A stretch of DNA of 64,000 nucleotides from Dipteronia dyeriana (lineage: Eukaryota; Streptophyta; Magnoliopsida; Sapindales; Sapindaceae): assembly GCA_032871835.1 (NCBI GenBank), contig CM065296.1, positions 56,697,288-56,761,287 on the forward strand. The letters run 5' to 3'. This document shows, piece after piece, positions 10,542 to 23,071 of this stretch (its first letter is position 1; the number at the start of each line of letters is the position of its first letter). The position numbers and the translations under genes were made by a program. A model generated the notes under the pieces. It saw only the letters and a program-made list of their open reading frames with translations, was not told the DNA's origin and ran no database searches.

Positions 10542-13270
10542 ATGAATCCGACTTCTCGTCGTCGACTTTTTACTATAGATCTCGAAGAGTTTGATCAACG
10601 GGATTTTCAACTAGTTTCTTACGCTCGAAGATTATTGGGGGAAATCTCCCCGGATGAACCTCCTTTTTTAGAAGTCGACGTTTCTAGGCTTTACCCTGAC
10701 GTCCGTTTTAGTTCTGTATCCAGTTCTGATTCTTATTCATCCAGTTCTGAATCTGTCGTTTCTAATCACAGGGTACCACTTCGATCAAGGATGGGAAAGC
10801 ATCAAAGTAAAAGCAAAGTCCATAAGCACAACTCGGGCAGTGTCCGGATCAGGGAGCAGATTATTAATGAGAAGGAAATCGAAGAGGAGTTCAGAAAATC
10901 TCGTCTCTCTTTTTCTGTCGATCGCCCGAGTGAGTATGACACCTAACCAAATGTGGTCGGGGAAGATGAGATTGGAAAATATCGTGCTCGATTCAACTTG
11001 GACGATTCAGTCATTATGATTTCTACTGGTGCTAGAGCCGTATGGAACCCTCCATCAGGCATGGTAGCAATCTATGGGTCCATGCTTTGTTGCGGTGTTA
11101 CTCTTCCTCTTCAGCCGTTCATTACTTGGTTTCTGGCTGAAGCAGGGATCGCTAAAATAAATTGGCCCCGTATAGCTATAAGATCTTGATGTGCATGTGG
11201 CACATGTGGAGCTGAATGAACCTGTCGTTGCCTTCCCCGAGTGAAATCAGGCATTTCTACACGCTAAGGCAGTCTGGTAAGACAGAGACTTATTTCCTCA
11301 TGTCTAACTAGCCAGATTACTGGGTCCTCGATGGGACAAAGGTGAATCGGGGAGTTGACACCTCCGATGAAGCCAAAAAGAGGGGCTTTGTATGGGGATT
11401 TCCTTCGTCCAACAAGTACTGGAAGAACAGTTGGTTTTTTACCGGAGGAAACCTAGGTCTTGAAGTCATTCTTTCGGTTAGGGAAACTCGGAGGGTGTTG
11501 AAAGTTCCCCATTTTTTCTGTTCCCCCGAGGTATGGAACAAGAAAAAACTTGAATTCAGCGATACTGAGCTGACCAGACTTGCTCGGGCAACAGTTCACA
11601 CTCTAGAGAAAAGGAGCAGGACTTATCTTTTCAATAAGAAGAAGATGATAGAACTCGGCTTCTTTAACCAGATTTCAAGCTACCGCAGGCGATGTAAGTG
11701 ATCTTTGTACCCCATTTTTTTTATATATATTCTGGGACGATTCCTTTTTTTCTTTTAAGTGTATGACTTGGACATCGTCTACGACATTCAAGCTCGTCAG
11801 GTGAAGTCAATCCTTCAAGCGAGCCAAAAAGAAGCTTCTCGTCAGAGTAAAGAGGGCATTGCCCCATCTGAGTCAGATGAGGACCCTGATGAGGCTGACG
11901 AGAAAATTCCTAAAAGTATCCCCAAGGAAGTCATCCGGCCGACTGTAAGGGAGTCTAGTGGTCTGAGTGGCCATACTCAAGAGTTTCCTGAAGACAGAGG
12001 GAGGCAGAGTGATGGTCTCGGTGAAGGGCCTGGTGAATCAAGCTCCCCGGTTGTGGTCCCTATCGAGCGGACGGACACCGGTGATGGAAGTAAAACCTTT
12101 AAGGGACAAGTAAATACAGATCCTGACTTTTTTGAATCCCTCCGGGATGATGTTCAGGAAGATCTCTCAGCTGATCTCAGCTTCCATCGCTCTCAGGCCA
12201 AGAAAAGGAAGGCAGACGATTCTCCGGCTCGTCCTTATAAGATTCTCTCAGCTTTCATCGCTCTCAGGCCAAGAAAAGAAAGGCAGTCGATTCTCTGGCT
12301 CGTCCTTATAAGATTCTCGGGTGGTTTCATTCATTGACTCCAGTGATGAAGACACCAGGGCTGAGATTCCTCTAAGCGTTGATGTTGAAGCATTGGTGGG
12401 TGTGGAGACTTCTGACCCGAATAGAGCTCTTCCCCCCTCCCCCCCCGAGGTTGAAGGTCTAAGGGCTGAATCTTCGAGAAGTCCTTCCTATCCTTCTCCC
12501 CATGATATGCTCATGGCGATGTCATCTGGTCGGGCTTTCATCGAGGATGATCATTGAAGCCACCTCAGAGACGTGTCTTTGACTATTCGTCTTCAGAATA
12601 TTTTTAATGGCGCATCTTATGTAAGTTTTATTCCCAATTCTCAATTGTCTGGCTTGCTTGCTAGATTTTTAATTAAACTTCTTTGTGGATGGTGGCCGAG
12701 TTTGCTAAGCTAGTTCAGACGCAACAACATCAAGCCGATGGAATAAGGCGTCTTGAGGCTCAGCTGAAAGAAAGTGAGGATAGCCGTGCTCGGATTGAAT
12801 CAGCTTATCAAAAGGAAGTTGGGTCCGCCCAAGTGTTTGCTGACCACTGTTTGGCGAAGCAAGTGGCGGCCAAGGAAAGAGCTTCTTTGGCAGAGGAGAA
12901 GGCTACGTCACTACAAGACTTGTTGTCTTCTACCCAGGAATCGATGCTTAAAGCCGAAAAGGAGGCGGAGCAGTCCAAGTTGGCGTATGAAAAAAAGAAT
13001 GAAGACTTGGAGCGCCAAGCTTTGATAGTTGAGTCCCTATCCACAGAGGCCAGGCTGGAACTCAAAGTCCAAGGGGTCGACCGTTTCAAAAGATCCCCTG
13101 CTTATGATGCCCTTCTCCTTCGGGAATTTCAGTGAGGGCTAGTTTCAACTGGTGAATTTTTTAAGGTCAAGAACCGGGCAACTGAAAACGCCCGGACCAA
13201 CTGGGAGCTGCCGATCAAGAATCATGTGGATCGGTTCCTAGAATCTCTTCAGACTCAGATGAATGAGTGG
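10542..13270 (+). pseudogene. Antisense spliced ORF of the Tat-like element (Transposase_28-like)
   Basis: This ORF runs opposite to gag-pol. It starts at ATG 10542 (MNPTSRRRLF), has a serine-rich region, then sequence like the 'putative gypsy type transposon' family: VAIYGSMLCCGVTLPLQPF about 11060-11115 and SNKYWKNSWFFTGG about 11410-11450. It ends in a charged coiled coil (about 12683-13135, LEAQLKESEDSRARIE). A 66-bp intron with GTAAGT donor and pyrimidine-rich TTTTAAG acceptor (11694-11759) joins two exons in frame. A second donor GTAAGT at about 12620 suggests another. In-frame stops (10944, 13133), a frameshift before 11342 and a 71-bp duplication break it. Extra ORFs of this kind are known in Tat-lineage elements, and their function is unknown. 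Confidence 0.7.
12176..12317 (+). repeat. 71-bp tandem duplication in the antisense ORF
   Basis: The segment beginning CTCAGCTTCCATCGCTCTCA recurs 71 bp later with only a few differences. Because 71 is not a multiple of three it shifts the reading frame. Translation stays open to 12337 in the first frame, while the downstream protein continues in another frame from 12321. Confidence 0.85.
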
Positions 13271-13721
13271 AGAGGTTATTATCGTAGTTGAGGCAAAGAG
13301 CCCCATCCCATGCATTTGGAGGTTCCATCAGAGCACTCCCTCTCGACCTTTTTTGCCAGTCAGGAGTCGGGCGTAAAAGGTTCGGTACCTGATGTCGGAC
13401 CGATCCCGGGAGAAGATTACATCAAATGGATGGATGATTCGGTTGATACAATTGCTTGGCTTTCTAATGAAAGTCTCCTCCGCGAATACGAAATGGTGCC
13501 CGACCCGAGCATCGGCAAGAGTTCTAAATCCTCTTAACCTTTGTTTATTTTGTAGAAATTTCATTTTTGTAAAGATTCTTTGTAACAATTCTTTAACGAT
13601 TCTGTAAAGATTTATCAATGAAATCCCGAGTTAACTGTAATTCTAAAAACCGAGTGGTTTGATCTGATTCATTGCTCAAGGAATTTCACTGAGTATCTTC
13701 TTTAACTTGATTCTATTGTTG

Positions 13722-13985
13722 TCGAGTATCCTATTAAACTTGCTATTGCAATTTATGCCAAGTATCTTATTAAACTGACTATTGCAATCTTTATACCAAG
13801 TATCTTATTAAACTGGCTATTGCAATGTTTAGAGCCAAGTATCTTATTAAACTGGTTGTTGTAATCTTTATGCCAAGTATCTTATTAAACTGGTTGTTTT
13901 TTGTCCGGGTAACTTCACCGAGTATCTTTTTAAACTTGGTTTTGTTACCCAGTTATTTTCAATGCCAAGTATCTTATTAAACTGG
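13722..13985. repeat. About 37-bp tandem repeat block between antisense ORF and integrase
   Basis: The core CCAAGTATCTTATTAAACTG recurs about six times, with a spacer such as ACTATTGCAATCTTTA between copies. Two more divergent copies (GAGTATCCTATTAAACTTG, GAGTATCTTTTTAAACTTG) belong to the same series. Tandem repeats near the 3' untranslated part are common in Tat-lineage elements. Confidence 0.8.
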
Positions 13986-14474
13986 CCTATATTTACCGAG
14001 TCATCTTGAAACAAATAAGTGAATTTACTCGTTTCATACTCAGGTTATTACCCAAACATTACATCAAGGCTCACCATGATCATATGTTCGAGTTCTTACA
14101 CATTACCGAGGACGTCTCCCCAGTTTTTCTGTGTAAGGGTTTACCGAATCGTTAAGCTTTTCGAACCGCTTAACACAGCTACGCATTTCACCAGAATTTT
14201 TTTCGATAGCGTCTCGAGCCTTTCTCCAGAATTTGATGCATCGGGTTTGCCTTTTTGGTAAGGTTAATTGACCTTGCTCGGCTGGCATGCTCTTTCGAGC
14301 TTTTCCGCCCATTCGGGAATCAATGGTCCCGAGCATTCTATTTGCATGTTCTTATTATCATATACTTTATTTTTTTTAAATCCCGAGTTTGATTTTCATT
14401 TATAACTGTAAAACCAACAAAAATTTAAATTCCAAAACTAAAATTGTCCTAACTATAAGGCAACAAAAAATAAT

Positions 14475-17400
14475 TTAAGGATAGAAAATCTTCAGATATT
14501 GGGAATTGCATGGTCGGGGTAAGACCCCTCCATTGGGTCGTGCAATCCAATATGCTCCATGGCCAGCTATTCCTTCAATTTTGTGCGGGCCTTCCCACTT
14601 ATCAGCCAGGGAACTTACAACTTTGTTTTTTGTATACAATGACATCTTTCTGAGTACCAGGTCTCCCAGTTGGAATTTCCTAACCAGAACATGAGAGTTG
14701 TAGTGGCGAGCTACTCTTTATTGATATGCCATATTTCGTATTCGGAACTTCTCACTTTTCTCTTCTAGCTCATCAAGACTTTGTAACAGCATATCAACAT
14801 TCTGATCTTCATTATATAGCCTGACCCGGGGTGATGCATATAACGTCTCTATGGGGATAACAACTTCTGTTCCAAATGCTAAAGTAAATGGAGTCTCTCA
14901 TGTTGAAGTTCTTGATGTCGTCCGATATTCCCATAATACTTCGGGAAGATTTTCAACCCAACTTCCTTTCTTGGCATCCAACTTTGCTTTGAGTGTATGC
15001 TTGATGATTTTGTTTACTGCTTCAGCCTGCCCGTTTGTTTGAGGATAGGCAGGTGTGGCATAGTAATTGGTAATTTGGTACTCCTTGCACAGCTGTCTGA
15101 ATTTCAGGTTGTCGAACTGGGTGTCGTTATCAGTGATGATAGTGTTTGGGACTCCAAACTTGTAGAGTACATTCTTTTTCACGAAATTTATGGTATTTGC
15201 TTCTGTGATATGCACTAATGCTTCAGCTTCTACCCAATTCGTGAAATAGTCAACGGCTACTATGGCATACTTCGCTCCACCCTCTGTCCCAGCTGGCATT
15301 GGGCCAATTAAATCCAAACCCCACATGGCAAATGGCCATGGGGATGTGAGGTTTCTGAGTTGTTCAGGGGGTTGTCGGATGTCATTAGCAATCTTTTGGC
15401 AAGTATTACAACTCTCCGAACATCGTTGTGCATCTGAGAACAAATTAGGCCAATAATAACCTTGTATGAGTACCTTGTGTGCTAAACTTTGACCCCCAAT
15501 ATGGTTTCCACAAACTCCTCCATGGATTTCCTGTAATATCTGACATGCATCCTCCTCTTATACACATATTTGGAGTGTTTTGGAAAACCCCATTCTGTAT
15601 AGTTCTCTTCCAACCAACGTGTACCTTGCTGATCGATACATTATACGTTTTACTTGTAAGGGATCTTCCGGGAGCACACCTTCTTCCGGGAACCTTCTCA
15701 GCTGAGTCATCCAACCGTCTGGCGGTGTTTGAATTTTTAAAATTTCAAAGTTTTCTGGCTCAGCTGTACTCGGTTTGAGGAGATGTGCGACCTGAATAGT
15801 TTTTGGCCTGATTGTGGTAGTTGCTGATGCTAGTTTGGACAAAGCGTCTGCCTTTTCATTCTCCTCCCTTGGGATCTGGGCAATCCTATATTTTTTGAAT
15901 TTCTGAAGGAGCTGTTTTGTAATGTCACGATAGGCTATCATGCCTTCATACCTGGCTTGGTATTCTTCCAAGACTTGGTTGATAATTACCTGTGAATCGC
16001 TAAATATCTCGACTTCATCTGCCCCGAGAGCTATGCAAACTCTAAGTCCAGCTAGTAGCACCTCGTACTCGGTTTGATTATTGGTTGCTTTGAAGTCAAA
16101 CCTCATGGCACATTCGACATCATCTCCTTCCGGAGTGCATATTACAATCCCTGCCCCGCTTCCGTGAGTGTTTGAAGACCATCGGCATATAATTTCCATG
16201 GGAAATTTTTGCCCAACATCTTTTTTGCTTCTAGTTTTGGTTCTGTGAACTCTACTATAAAATCTGCCACTGCTTGGCCTTTGAGAGATGTCATGGGGAC
16301 CTACTGGATATCGAATTCACTTTGCTCGATTGCCTATTTGGTTAGCCTTCCTGAAATCTCTGACTTCTGTAAAATTTGCTTCAATGGGCAGTCGGTGAGA
16401 ACCCGGATTGTATGAGCCTAAAAGTATGACCTTAGCTTCCTTGCCGCTGAAACCAATGCTAGGGCCATTTTTCTACCTGTGAATACCTGGTCTCAGCTGG
16501 TAAAAGCGTCTTGCTGGTATACTACACTGGCTTCTGTACTCAATCTTCTGTTCTGACTAGGACTGAGCTTGCTGCTAGTTCTGTAATTGATAAGTATAAA
16601 TGATGTATCTCTCCCATTTGTGGTTTCGAAAGGATGAGAGTCTGCCCTAGGTACTCTTTGATTTTTAAGAATGCCTACTCACACTCTTCATTCCATTCGA
16701 ATCCTTTTCCTTTTTTAATTACTCTGAAAAAGGGTACGCATCTGTCTGTGGCCTTTGAGATGAATCTTCCTAAGGAAGCTAAACATCCTGCTAAGCGTTG
16801 TACTTCTTTTAGTGTCCTTGGTGAGGTCATTCTCTGCAGGGCTTGGATCTTTTCAGGATTGACTTCGATTCCCCTTTGGCGAACTTGAAAACCCAGGAAC
16901 CTTCCTGAAGGAACTCCAAATAAACATTTATTCGGATTCAACTTCATTTGGTATTTCCTTAAAACATCAAATGTCTCTCGCAGGTCTGAGGTATGCTTGT
17001 CTTCCGAGATGCTCTTGGTCAGCATGTCATCAATGTATACTTCCATGTTTCTTCCTATTTGTCGTGCGAAGATTCTATTGATCAGCATTTGCTATGTTAC
17101 CCCTGCATTTTTTAATCCGAAGGGCATTACTGTGTAACAGTACAAGCCTTGATCGGTTGTGAATGCTGTTTTTTCTTCGTCAGCCTTATTCATTCAGATT
17201 TGGTTATATCCCGAGTAGGCGTCCATGAAACTGAGCAATTCGTGGCCTGATGTAGCATCCACCAGTTGATCTATCATTGGAAGTGGAAAACTGTCTTTTG
17301 GGCATGCTTTGTTCAAATCTATAAAATCTATGCACATTCTTCATTGTCCATTTTTCTTTTGGACGAGGACTACATTAGCTACCCATTTAGGGTAGTTGAT

Positions 17401-18290
17401 CTCTCTAATCGACCCTACAGCGGGTAGCTTCTCCACTTCCTGTTTGATTGCCTGACTTCTCTCGAGATTGAATGACCTTCTCTTTTGTATTACTGGTTTT
17501 GCATTCGGGTCTACTACGATATGGTGAGATATTATTCGGGCATCTATCCCGACCATGTCTTCATGACTCTAGGAGAACACATCCTTGTATTCTTTGAGCA
17601 GATCAGTAAGGCTTTGTTTAACTTTTCCTTCCAAATCGGATCCGATCTTGATCTTCTTATCTAGTTCATCTTCTTTCAAGATAATTTCTTCGACCAGTTC
17701 ATTTTTGGATTCCTTTGGCTCTTCCCTTAGATCAAATTCAAATGACAGTGACTCTTTGTTCTGACTCGGCTGTGTTATAGTGCTTACTTGTTCACCATCT
17801 TTTTGTCTTTGTATATTGACAGGTTAGCTCTTTGGGCCATCTCTTGGGACCCCTTGACTATATCGACCCCCTGTTCATTCGGGAATTTGATCATCAATGC
17901 ATAAGTGGCTGTTACGGCCTTAGTTTTATTCAAGAACGGCCGACCCAACAACGCATTATACGGCCAATTGTCTATGTCTATTACTACGAAATTGAGTAGT
18001 ACTGTTCTTTGGCAAGGTGCCACTCCGATCTTTACAGGTAGCTTTACCGTCTCGATGGGCCTAACCTCAACTCCCCTGAATCCTCTGAGTGGGGTATGAA
18101 AAGGCTGTAAATCCTTTCGGTCCAACCTGAGTTGATCGTAGACGACTATATTGAGAATATCTACAGAACTTCCATTGTCTATTAAAATTCTCCTGACTTC
18201 CCTGTGTCCAATTCCGACACTTATGACCAGAGCGTCTTTTGGTCGAACGTCGACCCCATACGAGTCAGCTTCTGTGAATATTATTGGGTC
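14475..18290 (-). pseudogene. pol of Tat-like element: protease, RT, RNase H, integrase
   Basis: Reading the minus strand: the protease keeps LIDNGSS (about 18160-18185). Reverse transcriptase keeps QIGRNMEVYIDDM (about 17030-17070) and LNPNKCLFG. An RNase H region contains ETRYSQ. A second RNase H has NNQTEYEVLLAGLRVC (about 16020-16085). Integrase (15443-14475) has the zinc-finger cysteines CNTCQK, the core WGLDLIGPMPAG and a catalytic-region D-N-D-T where the usual motif is DNGT, and ends in a chromodomain-less tail with TAA at 14475. Stops and frameshifts occur throughout, for instance after 17341 and between 15558 and 15443. It is the source of element-encoded reverse transcription and integration, now inactive. 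Confidence 0.85.
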
Positions 18291-20059
18291 TCATCCTTCC
18301 TTTACCCTCTTCGTGTATGGCTCGACCGAGTTCACATCAAAGTTCTGTCTTACCTTCACTGCTTCTCTGATTTCCTGTGTTATCTCTCGGTTACTTCTCC
18401 CAGTGGACGATCCTCCAAAGATTCTTTGTATTACCTCATTGGCATCTAGGATGGCTCTTTGATTTCGACCGGAGTTGTGATCTGCCCTAATCTCTTTTTT
18501 CATCTCTGACCTCTCATCCCTTTTCAAGATTACATCTTGTAGGTGTCCTTCCCGAATGAGGGTTTCTATTTAATCTCTGAGCTGGTAACACTTGGAAGTC
18601 TCGTGACCAGTTTCCTTGTGTAATCTGCAGTATTTAGTTGTATCTCACCGAGAAAACTGAGACTGTCGGCGTGGCTTTTTTACCAGATTTTTCTCTTCCT
18701 GTATTACCAGGATATCCTCTTGCTTTTTCTGAAGAGGGGTGTAGTTGGCGTATCTATCTCTGAATTTCTCTGTGGTCTGTTTCGTATTATGTCTGTTCCC
18801 TCTGTCCTTGCTTTTTTCTTTGATGTTTCCTTTCTGTTTCCCCTTTTGGTTTTGTACCTTGGACTCAGCGTCCTTTTCAGGTTTTCCTCCATGCAAGTAG
18901 CATCCTCCCGTGGATAACTCTTCTTCTTCGGCTAGTGCATATCCTCCTGCCATGTCCATCATATCTGAATATCTGGTTAGACGGGCTCTTCTCAGGTCAA
19001 AAGATAGTCGTTCGTTTTGTAGATTGTTGATGAATATAACAATTATCGCTTCATCGTTTGCACTGTCGATTTTTGATACCGCTTGGCTGAATCTCCCTAG
19101 GTATTTCTTCAACGACTCATATTTTCCTTGTTTTATCTGAGAAAGGTAAGCCACTAATTTTTTCCTGTGAACGTTGTCCAAAAATTGTCTTGAGAAACTC
19201 ATGCTTAGTTCACTGAAGCTTCCGATACTCACTGGGGGCAATCTCCCGATCCATCTTGAGCCCGTGTCTCCTAGAGTTTATGGAAAGTTGAGGCATAGTA
19301 AGGGGTCGTTGTGGGCATATTGAGCCATAGGACTTTTATACCGCCTGACGTGTTCTTTAGGTTCCGTACCCTTCTTCAACTGCTCCACGTGCGGCATCCT
19401 GAATCTTTATGGGAATGAAGTCCGCAGGATGTCCCTAGTGAATGGACTGTCAGAATCTTCATCAGATAAGTCGTTGTACCCATAACGTCTGACCAGCACG
19501 TCCATTTAACTCCTCTACCTGGCTCTTCGCTTTGCTGTCGAGTCTCACGGGTTGATTCTTGCAGGCGTATGGTTCCGTGATGGCGCTTGCAATGGTGCCG
19601 ATCACTATCTTCTGATGACGACTGATCCCTGTGTCGGTCATGCTTGCGGTGTCTTGCACGGGCTATCTGATCATGGTTATGCTTATGGCGTGGTTGTTCC
19701 TCTTCGAATGTTTCACGTCCTGCCTGATTAATTGGAACAGAGTTTCTTCCGGCTTCTGGTGCATTTAGTTTTGGCCCCACTATAACCGAACGAAGCCTTG
19801 TAGGTGGGAGGTTAGGAGGTTACGAAACTTCTGCAACCAACAAATCAACTCCTTCCTTTGCTGCGTCTGCCACCAGCTGTTGCAGCGCCTCGTGGAAGCG
19901 TCGTGTTAGGTCTTCACTGGTCGGAGGGATTTGTTGAATCCCTACTAGGGATGCTGGTTGGTTCTCAGTGGTTGCGGTGAGATCTCGTGAACTACTGCCA
20001 ATATAGACATTATCTAGAGATTTTTGGACATCCCTATGACTGTTTCTGTTTCCCGCCAT
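18291..20059 (-). pseudogene. gag of Tat-like element
   Basis: Start codon at 20057-20059 (MAGNRNS), 27 bases inside the primer-binding site. An N-terminal low-complexity region rich in His/Arg (about 19780-19550) is followed by the retrotransposon gag domain: SRQFLDNVHRKKLVAYLSQIKQG and NDEAIIVIFINNL (19241-18950). A basic tail then leads toward a zinc-knuckle-like motif around 18600. The frame is broken near 19820 and 19376 and again after 18645. The protein would form the particle core. Confidence 0.8.
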
Positions 20060-20085
20060 TACTTTTAATTAAATCGGAGGTTCAG

Positions 20086-20103
20086 TCCTTCCTTCTAGCG
20101 CCA
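20086..20103 (-). other. Primer-binding site of Tat-like element
   Basis: On the minus strand TGGCGCTAGAAGGAAGGA starts two bases after the 5' LTR (spacer AT). The second Tat copy at 58354 has the same layout with TGGTGCTAGAATGAGG. The complementary tRNA was not identified. Confidence 0.65.
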
Positions 20104-20105
20104 AT

Positions 20106-20986
20106 TGTTGGCGTCGATTTCTGGATGTATGAGAAAAGTCAACAATATTGGATTTTAGCTGTGATTTCAAAGAGAAAGAGAAGGAGAAAGTAATTGGACG
20201 CAAGTTTTACGTGGTAAAACTCCGATGACTGTAGAAACATCCACGAGTGGTAGAATAATCAACTGAGCCAAAATCCACTATTGATAAGATTTACAACTCT
20301 CGATCTCTCTTTTTCTCTCTGTATTTTTCTATGTCTTTTGTGACGAGATTATGAGTCTATTTATATGTACATAGAACCCTAATCCTTTTTGTACAAGTAA
20401 TAAAAGATCTTTGTATTTAATTATGATTGGTTACTTGTTCGAAGTAGTCTGTCTTCTTTCCTATTTCGGAGACTTCTATAGAGATCGAATAGGACTTTAG
20501 TGATATAGTCCAGTTAGGACTTATTTCCTTATAAACGTGTAGTCTTTTTTTGAAGAAATAAAATTGTTGCCTGATTTGGAACCCTTTCTGTTTGGTATTC
20601 TATTATTCTTGGAATTCTTCTTTGATATGGATATCTACGCATTTTAACGACTCTTAATTCGTGTGTGAGTTACATGCTGGGCTTCTTTATTCGGTTTTCT
20701 TCATTTTTGTCCCGAGTAGAACATGATATTAGCTAGTACAGAATGACGTCATATGATCCCGAGTAGAACATGTCATCAGCTAACCCCGATCATCGTTAAC
20801 TGACCCCGAGTAGTATATGACGTCAGTTGACCCCGAGTAGGTTTTGTTCAATACTCGTTTACTCGGGTTTCTCTTATTTGGTGATGTCTTTGCAGGATAT
20901 TTTCTGAATGCCTATTCGGATATCCACATGACAATTCTATCCTCTTTGTCAACGACGTGTACTTCTAATAAAATTTATATACGACA
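20106..20986 (-). repeat. 5' LTR of Tat-like element
   Basis: 881 bp, TGTTGGCGTCG at one end and ACGACA at the other on the plus strand. It is adjacent to the ATAAT duplication on the right and the primer-binding site on the left. Confidence 0.93.
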
Positions 20987-20991
20987 ATAAT

Positions 20992-21659
20992 AAAAGCAAA
21001 TTGGACACATTTTCCTCCATCTGATCCCAGTCATCCTTACAAGAGATAATCAGTTTATAACCAATTTGAAGTATATTCTTTTTTCCATTTTGGTTTATTT
21101 GGAGCAATTGTGTATAGACAATCTAACTGATATATTCATCCACAAATCTGGACACATAATTTGATGAGATAGAAGATTCTACAATTATTTTTTTTCATTT
21201 TCCTTCTAAGCTAAATTGTTGAAAACTACATCAGTTGGGCAAAATAAATGCATAGAAGAAACACATTCTTTGGGAATTACTTTTTCACCGGAGAACATTC
21301 CTCAATTTCAAATTGTTTGGGCTGTGGCGACCACTTGGTTCACCAATTGACCTCTATAAGTATTTTTTTTATTGGCCGGGATGTTCTATGAGTGTCAACG
21401 GTCTTCAAAGGATTCCATAATCACTATTTCATATATTTTTTTCACAAGTGAATTTAGATGAAATAACTTTTGCCCTTAGATGGACATGAAGAAAGGGTGA
21501 GGGGAATCTTCTAATCATTTGGAAATGAAGAGAGGTATGGGGGTAGGTACTAGGTAGTTAGCTTTTAAATGGCAGTTTTGTTTTTTCTCTTGATTTATGT
21601 AATAAATGGAAGAAAAATTCCATAAGGGTATTTTTCTCCATTGGGGGCTATTTTTTAAA
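20992..21659. other. AT-rich spacer, nothing recognised
   Basis: About 670 bp between the Tat-like LTR and a hAT-like element. No ORF, RNA or terminal repeat was recognised. Confidence 0.3.
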
Positions 21660-21667
21660 TCAGGTAT

Positions 21668-23063
21668 TAGAGGCGGACGTGGTTCGGTTCGGTTCGGTTT
21701 TGTTCAAAACCTTATTGAACCGAATTAAATTCGGTTTTATAAACTGTGAATTGGTTTGAACCATATCAGACCCCTTGAACCGAACACCCTTTTCTCGGTT
21801 GGGTTCGGTTCGGTTCAATTCGGTTTTGGACCTATTGGGCTTTATTTTTTTTAAAAAAAAATTCTTCATTTCTTTTTTTCCTTTTAGCAGCTATTATTCA
21901 CTTATTATGATTGAGACTTTAGACAACTGATTCAGTCCAAATTAAGCCTAAAATATTGTTTACATAATCAAATTCTATCCATATTAATTAACACATAAGT
22001 ATAAATACAAATATAAATTCAGTTCAAATCAATCAAAATTCAAAAGTAGCTTATAAATAACTTAACTTCAATTACATAAAGTAAAACATCAATCCAAAAT
22101 GCAATCTAATTACATAGTTGTCCAAAATATCAATCTAATTACATAGTTGTAATAGAATAACATATCAGTCCAATTATGTAGCGGTCCAAACTGCAATCTA
22201 AAATAAAATAGCATATTATTATTGATAAAGCCAAAAACAAGGCCACATAAACAAGCAAACAGAGTAAAACAAAGCAAGGCAAACAACCACAATAGCAAAA
22301 CAAAAGAAAAGAGCCCACCCCAACAGCTGCCAAAAGCAAACACAACACAGGAACAGATGACACCACACTCAACAAAAGCCCCTTAAGCTTGAACCTCTCT
22401 TAACAAAATGTAGTAAAACAGCGACATCCATCTTGACTCGTTAAAAAAAAACATTAAATATATATAAACAACATATATCTGACTATCTAAAGGCAACTCT
22501 AAACATACAATGTATATAAACAAATAAATCAAAAGTCACCAAATCAAAATAGATAAGAAAGAGAGGAAAAAGTTAGAGAAAAAAATACCTTAAACAGGCG
22601 ATTGCAGGCAGAAGTCAGAACTCGGAAGTTGAAACTGTGGAAGAGACGATTGCAGACGGAAGAGAGATTACTGGTGGGTTGACTATTTGAAGAAGCGGTG
22701 GAAGAGAGAGGGTTGTGAGTTAAGAGATAGAGGGCAGTGAGATAGAGATCTAGTTGTCTGAAACTGAAAGAATGAGAAAAATACCTCAAAGAGGTGATTG
22801 TAGACGGAAGTCGGTACTCAAAAGTCGGAACCGTGGAAGAGACGATTGCAAAAGAAAGAAAGATTTCTAGTGGGTTGACTATTTGAAGAAGCGGTGGGAG
22901 AGAAAGGGAGACTTGAGAGATAGAGGGTTGTGCGTGAGATATACAGGGCTGGTTATCTGAAACTGACAAAATGAGAAAAATTATGTTTTTTTTTATTATA
23001 TATGTCGGTTCCTACGGCTCAGAAGCTGAACCGTAATCAATACCGTTTTTATGCCCACCCGTA
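21668..23063. mobile_element. Non-autonomous hAT-like DNA transposon
   Basis: It starts TAGAGGCGGACGTGG and ends CCCACCCGTA. The inverted end reads TACGGGTGGGC, a degenerate match and close to the TAGGGGTGGGC ends common in plant hAT elements. Flanks are TCAGGTAT (21660-21667) and TCAGGTGC (23064-23071), six of eight bases identical, consistent with an aged 8-bp hAT duplication. GGTTCGGTTCGG runs sit near the left end (about 21680-21830). No transposase was seen. The right end is about 350 bp from the CLPX start codon. Confidence 0.6.
22585..22980. repeat. 196-bp tandem duplication inside the hAT-like element
   Basis: Two adjacent copies begin ATACCTTAAACAGGCGATTG and ATACCTCAAAGAGGTGATTG. 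Both contain GGAAGAGACGATTGCA and TGGGTTGACTATTTGAAGAA and end in AATGAGAAAAA. They are diverged, so the duplication is old. Confidence 0.85.
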
Positions 23064-23071
23064 TCAGGTGC

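Larger units (their letters stand above)
9155..20986 (-). mobile_element. Ty3/Gypsy Tat-like LTR retrotransposon, complete but decayed
   Basis: Two 881-bp LTRs (9155-10035 and 20106-20986) bound the element, and a perfect 5-bp duplication ATAAT flanks it (9150-9154 and 20987-20991). In minus-strand order it has 5' LTR, primer-binding site, gag, protease, reverse transcriptase, RNase H, a second archaeal-type RNase H region, integrase, a tandem repeat block, an antisense spliced ORF, polypurine tract and 3' LTR. A dual RNase H, integrase after it, and an extra antisense ORF before the 3' LTR point to the Tat lineage. About 15 mismatches separate the LTRs over their first 190 bp on the plus strand, so the copy is not recent. 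Frames are broken in every gene. Confidence 0.93.

Noticed and set aside
12808..13089. Minus-strand 93-codon frame opposite the coiled-coil region
   Set aside because: A shadow of the antisense ORF's coiled coil (Ser-rich reverse of Glu/Lys codons).
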